From CAZDDA01 sp964568045 (GTDB lineage: Bacteria > Bipolaricaulota > Bipolaricaulia > UBA7950 > UBA9294), in contig CAZMOL010000029.1 of NCBI GenBank assembly GCA_964568045.1, positions 1 to 19,075 on the forward strand: a stretch of 19,075 bases of DNA. The letters run 5' to 3'. The notes below the pieces were generated by a model that was not told the origin of the DNA, searched no databases, and saw nothing but the letters and a program-made list of their open reading frames with translations. A program made the position numbers and the translations under genes. Shown here piece after piece: positions 14,353 through 19,075 of the stretch; positions within the stretch are counted from its first letter, which is position 1, and the number at the start of each line of letters is the position of its first letter.

Positions 14353-16194
14353 TCACCTCGGAATCATCCCAACACAGTCCTCCAGGCCAAGCGAGCGCAG
14401 TCTCGCGTCGGTCGGTCCGAACCGATCGTAGCCGCGTTCTTGGCGGTAGGCTTCGAGGACCTCGCGGAAGGTTTCTGCGTCGATCGGATGACCGGCGCTT
14501 GCCCCAAGAGGGAGTGGCTTAAAGAAGCGGGACGGAAGGCCGTCACCCTCCATCCGATGTCCAGCACGCGAGCTCAGGATTCGCACCAGCGCGTAGTTGC
14601 GCTCGCCGATTTGCAGCATCTCCGCTGCATCGATCAAGCGTCCGGTCGCCGCTTCGAGGAGCGAGCGAATCTGCGGGTAGTTGTACCGATCCCCCACACT
14701 GCGCGTGGTGAAACAGCAGAGAACAAGCGAATTATCAAAAGAACGGAGGTCCTCAAAAGTCTTTGCCACAAAGGGCTTGTCGACAATGGTGAATCGATCA
14801 TACGGGCGATCAATTCCCAACTCCGGCGCAGGGGAATCCCCAGCGAGCATCGTGTCGTGTATTCCTTCCATGTGATTCGCGCCTCGCGGCGTTGTGGCGT
14901 AGCTAATCCCCAATCCCTGTTTGCCGCGGGGTTCGTGCATCGGGAGCTCGACACCCTTGATCGTCATCGCGAAGTCAGCCCCGATCCCGGAAGCAAACTT
15001 GTCAAGACCTGCACCGACACGATCGCCGATTCCGTCTCGATGAGCAATCTGATCGACGAGCGACACAATCGCGTCTGCGTCTCCCCACTGGATGGACTCC
15101 TCGATCAGTCCCTTTTCCGACGCCTCCATCAAAAACGCGATGCTCGTCCCGACCGAGATCGTGTCGAGGCCGTAGTCGTTGCACAGCTGGTTGGCCAGCG
15201 CGATCGAATCCAGATCGGCGTTCATGCACAGCGACCCAAACGCAGCAACCGTCTCGTACTCAGGGCCACCGAACTCAGGAAGGACGTCCCGGTCGGCAAA
15301 CGATGTCTTCACCACGCGCTTACAGCGAATGGGACAGCCCATGCAGGTATCCGGCTTGACGAGGATTGTCTCGTACATGCGAGCGCCGCTGATCGCCTCG
15401 GCCTCATCAAACACGCCCTGCTGGAAGTTCCTGGTCGGGAGGATGCCCATCTCACAGAGCGCCGGCACACCTCCGGAGGTCCCGTACTTCCAATCTTCTT
15501 GCGTGCGCTCATCGGTGAACTGTTTGACGTACTCGGCACGTTCCGCAGCGAAGCGATCAGGATCAGCCAACGTCTTCTCGGTGTTCCCGCGAACGACGAC
15601 CGCCTTGAGTTTCTTTGAACCCATCACTGCGCCGAGGCCCGGACGACCGGCGGAGCGTGACCGATCATTGATGATGCATGCTTGCGAAACGAGATTCTCG
15701 CCGGCGATTCCGATCGAGCTAACGCGGGAGCCGGGATACCTGTTTTTCAGTTCCTCCTCGGCCTCGCCGGTGCCCCTGCCCCACAGGTCGCCAGCGAGAA
15801 ACAGCTCCACCTCTCCGTCGATCACGGCCAGAACGACCGGTGACGCCGAGACGCCGCGGACGAGGATTCCGTCGTAGCCGCTTTTCCCAAGTTCGTGGCC
15901 AAAATACCCACCAGCATAGGAGTCGGCCACTGCTCCCGTCTTCGGCGAGACGGCGAGGACCACATGCCGTCCGCCTCCCACAACGCCGGTCCCCTGGAAT
16001 GGGCCGGTGGCAAAGACGAGTATGTTTCGAGCTCCGAATGGATCGACCTTCTCGGGCAGCTCATCGAGCAGAATGCGGGCAGCAATCCCCTTGCCTCCAA
16101 GAAAGCGGGTTGGCCAGTCTGCGGGGATCTCGTAGTCGTTGATGCGGCCTGAAGAAAGATCGACGTCCAAATACCTGCCAAAGACGCTGTGCAT
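14353..16194 (-). CDS. aor: Aldehyde:ferredoxin oxidoreductase (tungsten-pterin)
   Basis: The enzyme oxidises aldehydes to carboxylic acids with ferredoxin as acceptor, or the reverse, in the cytoplasm of anaerobes. The 613-residue product has the N-terminal pterin-binding domain (FLGGKGIAARIL, TGPFQGTGVVGGGRHVV, SYAGGYFGHELGKSGYDG). The [4Fe-4S] ligands are CMGCPIRC (Cys284, Cys287, Cys291) plus a cysteine in SLVLCCFTT (Cys493 or Cys494), spaced as in the Pyrococcus enzyme (288/291/295/494). Active-site motifs FGGPEYETVA and ANHMEGIHD are intact. I start at the ATG at 16194 because AAGGAGG ends 7 nt before it, whereas it nearly touches the in-frame ATG at 16200. A weak -10-like TACAAT (16228-16223) lies upstream. 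It leads the mobB-holB-ricT cluster. Substrate range is unknown. Confidence 0.95.
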   Translation of the reverse strand: MHSVFGRYLDVDLSSGRINDYEIPADWPTRFLGGKGIAARILLDELPEKVDPFGARNILVFATGPFQGTGVVGGGRHVVLAVSPKTGAVADSYAGGYFGHELGKSGYDGILVRGVSASPVVLAVIDGEVELFLAGDLWGRGTGEAEEELKNRYPGSRVSSIGIAGENLVSQACIINDRSRSAGRPGLGAVMGSKKLKAVVVRGNTEKTLADPDRFAAERAEYVKQFTDERTQEDWKYGTSGGVPALCEMGILPTRNFQQGVFDEAEAISGARMYETILVKPDTCMGCPIRCKRVVKTSFADRDVLPEFGGPEYETVAAFGSLCMNADLDSIALANQLCNDYGLDTISVGTSIAFLMEASEKGLIEESIQWGDADAIVSLVDQIAHRDGIGDRVGAGLDKFASGIGADFAMTIKGVELPMHEPRGKQGLGISYATTPRGANHMEGIHDTMLAGDSPAPELGIDRPYDRFTIVDKPFVAKTFEDLRSFDNSLVLCCFTTRSVGDRYNYPQIRSLLEAATGRLIDAAEMLQIGERNYALVRILSSRAGHRMEGDGLPSRFFKPLPLGASAGHPIDAETFREVLEAYRQERGYDRFGPTDARLRSLGLEDCVGMIPR

Positions 16195-16253
16195 CCTCAT
16201 TCCTCCTTGTGTTCGCCATCCAATTGTATGAGCTACGGGAAGGAACGGCCACG

Positions 16254-16282
16254 TTGCGCCGGATTCGCATCTGTTCGATAAT
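16254..16282 (+). promoter_or_regulatory. Promoter of the acyl-CoA synthetase operon
   Basis: TTGCGC (16254-16259) and GATAAT (16277-16282) are separated by exactly 17 nt, about 40 nt before the synthetase ATG. It lies in the 127-bp divergent gap shared with the oxidoreductase gene, so one regulator could control both directions (inference). Confidence 0.6.
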
Positions 16283-16321
16283 CTTCATTAGAACCGCAAT
16301 CCCCTGGGTCGAGGTGAATCG

Positions 16322-17941
16322 ATGCGAATACTGTCCAAGGTTCTTTCCGATACGGCAACGGCGTTTCCGGATAGGGACGCCATCATCACTCAAGATCACA
16401 GACTCACGTACCGAGATCTAGACCAACAGGTTGATCTCCTCGCGCGCGGCCTGATGGCTCTTGGCGTAGAAAAGGGGGAGAGGGTCGGTCTGTGGATGCC
16501 GAACATTGGCCAGTGGGTGATCGCGTACTTCGCAGTCGCTCGCATCGGCGGCGTTGTTGTTCCGATGAATACCCGCTACAAGAGCCACGAGGTCCAGTAC
16601 ATCCTGGCCAACTCCGAGGCAACGACGCTATTCATGGTCGATTCGTTCGTGGGCATTGACTACCTCGCAATGATGGACCACATTCGACAAAACTTACCCA
16701 ATCTCAGACACGTCGTCGTTGTCGGAAAGACGGGAGCCGACATGCACCGTTTTGAGGAAATCGTCGCACTGGGAGAGGCCCAGCCCGGCAACGGAGAGCT
16801 CGCCCAGCGTGAAGCCGCGTGCACGCCGCAGGAATGCGCGCTCATTCTCTACACCTCCGGGACGACCGGGAGCCCCAAGGGCGCGATGCTCTCCCACCAC
16901 AACATGGTCGAGAACGCCAAGCAGGTCACTGCGGTGCTTCACACGACGCAGGAAGACGTGCTCCTACTTCCTGTACCGTTCTTCCACTGTTTCGGCTGCG
17001 TGATGGGGATCCTCGGCTCGATCACCTGGGGCGCGAGCATGGTGCCGATACCGGTGTTTACGGCAAGACAGGCACTCAAACTCGTGGAGGGGCAACGGGT
17101 GACCGTGCTGTACGGGGTTCCAACCATGTTCGTCCTGGAGTTGGAGGAATACCAAAAAGGAAAGGACGACGGATCGCCGTACGACGTATCGTGCCTACGA
17201 ACCGGAATCATGGCCGGGGCGCCCTGTCCTGTCGAAGTGATGCGGGGCACGATGGACGAGCTTGGCTGCAACGTGTCGATCGCCTACGGCCTGACCGAGG
17301 CCTCGCCGGTGATCACGATGACCCGGTTCGACGACTCGCTTGAGCGGCGGGTGGAGACCGTGGGACGAGCCCTACCCAGCATCGAAGTCAAAATCGCCGG
17401 CGATGACCACCAGCCACTGCCACAAGGCCAAACGGGCGAGCTCGCCTGCCGCGGGTACAACGTGATGCTCGGCTACTACGGGATGCCGAAGATGACCGCG
17501 GAGGTCATCGATGACGATGGTTGGCTCTACTCCGGCGATCTTGCCACGATAGACGAGGACGGCTACGTCAAGATCGTCGGCCGCAAGAAGGACATGCTGA
17601 TCACCGGAGGGTTCAACGTCTACCCGGCCGAGATCGAGGAATACCTGTTTACCCATCCCAAGGTGCAAAACGCGACCGTTGTCGGCGCTCCCGACGACGT
17701 GATGGGCGAGGTGGCGATCGCCTACGTCATCCCCTGCGACGGCGTGACGATCGATCCAGCGGAGATCGTCGATTTCTGCGTCGGAAAGATCGCCAACTTC
17801 AAGGTGCCGCGCTACGTAGAGATCGTCGAACAGTTTCCGATGACTCAATCCGGCAAGGTACAGAAGTTCCGGCTGCGCCAGGCGGCACAGGAGGCGCTGC
17901 AGGCGGGAACGCTCACCAAGCTCAAGCCGAACAAGAAATGA
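16322..17941 (+). CDS. AMP-forming acyl-CoA synthetase (fatty-acid-CoA ligase family)
   Basis: This 539-residue enzyme activates a carboxylic acid with ATP and CoA through an acyl-adenylate. Family motifs appear in order: P-loop YTSGTTGSPKGAMLSHHN (177-194), FFHCFG (220-225), AYGLTEASPV (321-330), the ATP-binding DGWLYSGDLATID (399-411), GRKKDMLITGGFNVYPAEIE (420-439) and the catalytic lysine in QSGKVQKF (Lys512). It most resembles the FadD/medium-chain and 2,3-dihydroxybenzoate-ligase-like group; the chain length cannot be told. The ATG has GAGGTGA 4 nt upstream and its own promoter. It is divergent from the aldehyde:ferredoxin oxidoreductase, whose carboxylic acid product could be its substrate. 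Its stop overlaps the peptidase start as ATGA. There is no membrane helix. Confidence 0.95.
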   Translation: MRILSKVLSDTATAFPDRDAIITQDHRLTYRDLDQQVDLLARGLMALGVEKGERVGLWMPNIGQWVIAYFAVARIGGVVVPMNTRYKSHEVQYILANSEATTLFMVDSFVGIDYLAMMDHIRQNLPNLRHVVVVGKTGADMHRFEEIVALGEAQPGNGELAQREAACTPQECALILYTSGTTGSPKGAMLSHHNMVENAKQVTAVLHTTQEDVLLLPVPFFHCFGCVMGILGSITWGASMVPIPVFTARQALKLVEGQRVTVLYGVPTMFVLELEEYQKGKDDGSPYDVSCLRTGIMAGAPCPVEVMRGTMDELGCNVSIAYGLTEASPVITMTRFDDSLERRVETVGRALPSIEVKIAGDDHQPLPQGQTGELACRGYNVMLGYYGMPKMTAEVIDDDGWLYSGDLATIDEDGYVKIVGRKKDMLITGGFNVYPAEIEEYLFTHPKVQNATVVGAPDDVMGEVAIAYVIPCDGVTIDPAEIVDFCVGKIANFKVPRYVEIVEQFPMTQSGKVQKFRLRQAAQEALQAGTLTKLKPNKK

Positions 17942-19075
17942 CTGCCCACCGGCACTCCCCACTCACAGACGAGCAAGGTCCCGTGCTCGCGCTGACGCAG
18001 AAGCTCATCCGCATCGAGAGCCACAGTGACGCGCCGGGCCGCGAAGCGCAAATCGGAGGTTTTCTCGTCGATTGGTTCAAAGAACACGGAATCGACGCCA
18101 AGCGCCAACCCGTAGTGGAGGACCGCGCCAACGTGATCGCCCGGATTCCCGGCGGCGACGGTCCGAGCCTGATGCTGTGCGGGCATCTGGACACGATGCC
18201 CGCTGGGGCGATGAAAAAAGCTTTCTCGCCGAGAATCGAAGGCGAGGGGGATAACGCCATCCTTCACGGTCGCGGGGCGTGCGACATGAAGGGCGCCGTT
18301 GCCGCAATGGCCTGCACACTTGTGGCGATCAAGAAAAGCGGCATCCCGCTTTCTGGAGACCTCTTCTTCGCCGGAACCGTGGATGAGGAAAGCGGCGCGC
18401 TCGGAGCCAAACGCCTCATCGACGAGGGGGTCGTCACGACCTACGCCGTGGTAGGAGAGCCGACGTCGCTTCGACTCGCCGTCACCCACAAGGGTTCCTC
18501 CTTCATTCGGGTTACGCTCTACGGCCGGGGTGCGCACGGCAGCTGTCCGGAGAAGGGCATCAATGCCGCCACGTACGCCGCCCGGATCGCCGTGGCGCTG
18601 GAAGAAGAACTACGCCCCCAACTGGCGAAGCGAACCCATCCGCTGTTGGGTACATCGACCGTCAGCGTCGGACGGATCTGTGGCGGCACCAAGCCGAACA
18701 TCGTCGCCGAGACCTGCGAGATCGACATCGACCGGCGAGTCCTTCCCGACGAATCCGATACGGTCGAGGAGATCCGCGGACTGGTCGAGCGGATCTGCGG
18801 CGACGTGGACGGACTGAGGATCGCCGTTGAACTGTTGCCGCAGAGTGGCGTAGTGCCCCACGGCCCGATGGAGACCGATCCCTCCTCACCGTTGGCGAAA
18901 TCCGTTGCCAAAGTCTGCCGCGAGTTGAATCTCGACGACCAGCCAATCGGTGTCACCTACTGGACCGACGGCGGCGTCCTCGCCACTGCGGGAATCGAGA
19001 CCGTCGTGCTCGGCCCCGGGGACATCGGCCTCGCCCACGGCCCGAACGAGGCCGTGCCGATCGCAGAACTGGATG
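17938..19075 (+). CDS. M20-family metallopeptidase/deacylase (ArgE/DapE-like), runs off the window
   Basis: The reading frame stays open from the ATG to the window edge, giving 379 residues without a stop. All M20 motifs are present: CGHLDT (His83, Asp85), GRGACDMKG (Asp116), DEESGALGAK (Glu150/Glu151, catalytic base and ligand), VVGEPTSL (Glu174), the dimerisation-domain YGRGAHGSCPEKGINA with His200, and the final LAHGPNEAVP carrying the last ligand His. This is a two-zinc or cobalt amidohydrolase that could act as succinyl-diaminopimelate desuccinylase, acetylornithine deacetylase or a carboxypeptidase; the sequence alone does not decide. Only the last few tens of residues should be missing. 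The start overlaps the acyl-CoA synthetase stop as ATGA, so the two are cotranscribed, but I see no obvious pathway link. Confidence 0.92.
   Translation, partial: MTAHRHSPLTDEQGPVLALTQKLIRIESHSDAPGREAQIGGFLVDWFKEHGIDAKRQPVVEDRANVIARIPGGDGPSLMLCGHLDTMPAGAMKKAFSPRIEGEGDNAILHGRGACDMKGAVAAMACTLVAIKKSGIPLSGDLFFAGTVDEESGALGAKRLIDEGVVTTYAVVGEPTSLRLAVTHKGSSFIRVTLYGRGAHGSCPEKGINAATYAARIAVALEEELRPQLAKRTHPLLGTSTVSVGRICGGTKPNIVAETCEIDIDRRVLPDESDTVEEIRGLVERICGDVDGLRIAVELLPQSGVVPHGPMETDPSSPLAKSVAKVCRELNLDDQPIGVTYWTDGGVLATAGIETVVLGPGDIGLAHGPNEAVPIAELD

Noticed and set aside
14323..15618. 431-codon plus-strand reading frame
   Set aside because: It lies antisense to the well-supported aldehyde:ferredoxin oxidoreductase and mobB genes, and its protein resembles no family; it is a byproduct of high-G+C codon use.
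1..19075. CRISPR array, tRNA, rRNA, insertion sequence or prophage
   Set aside because: No regularly spaced repeats, no tRNA T-loop/acceptor patterns, no rRNA segments and no transposase, integrase or phage structural proteins were seen on either strand.

Overview
The window is bacterial chromosome of moderately high G+C. It carries bacterial housekeeping genes (rho, murA, hflX, hup, holB, ricT) beside functions common in anaerobes and thermophiles: a tungsten-type aldehyde ferredoxin oxidoreductase, a two-domain protein disulfide oxidoreductase and an archaeal/fungal-type aspartate-semialdehyde dehydrogenase. This mix suggests an uncultured, deep-branching, probably anaerobic bacterium (something like Bipolaricaulota/Acetothermia). 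That placement is a guess from gene content, since no rRNA is present. I see no tRNA, rRNA, CRISPR array, insertion sequence or prophage gene.

Layout. (1) 49-1213, plus strand: a tight ArsR-type regulator, glutaredoxin and protein disulfide oxidoreductase operon ending in a clear intrinsic terminator; the last gene has a frameshift. (2) 1401-4410, minus strand: hup (HU) with its own promoter and terminator; a P-loop kinase with its own promoter; the 3' remnant of an ABC-2 permease; and a HAD-like protein. (3) 4407-5489, minus strand: asd, coupled by an ATGA overlap to the HAD-like gene and preceded by a structured leader with an extended -10 promoter. (4) From 5740, plus strand: a good promoter, a family 2 glycosyltransferase, then about 770 bp holding only five tiny tandem ORFs, then rho, a LysM/M23 peptidase, murA and hflX, all overlapping or within 3 nt. 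(5) 11986-16194, minus strand: an aldehyde:ferredoxin oxidoreductase, mobB, holB, ricT cluster that meets hflX tail to tail with a 38-bp overlap. (6) From 16254, plus strand: a promoter, an acyl-CoA synthetase and an M20 peptidase that runs off the window edge.

How the genes fit together. The first operon looks like a thiol-redox module. The rho-M23-murA-hflX block joins transcription termination and ribosome rescue to peptidoglycan synthesis and remodelling. HolB and RicT are neighbours as in Firmicutes. The divergent oxidoreductase and acyl-CoA synthetase could act in series (aldehyde to acid to acyl-CoA), with MobB supporting pterin-cofactor supply.

The points most worth a second look are the disrupted disulfide oxidoreductase, the permease remnant abutting the HAD-like gene, the HAD-like protein with motifs in an unusual order, the chain of overlapping micro-ORFs upstream of rho, and the asd leader. 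I found no convincing wholly new system.
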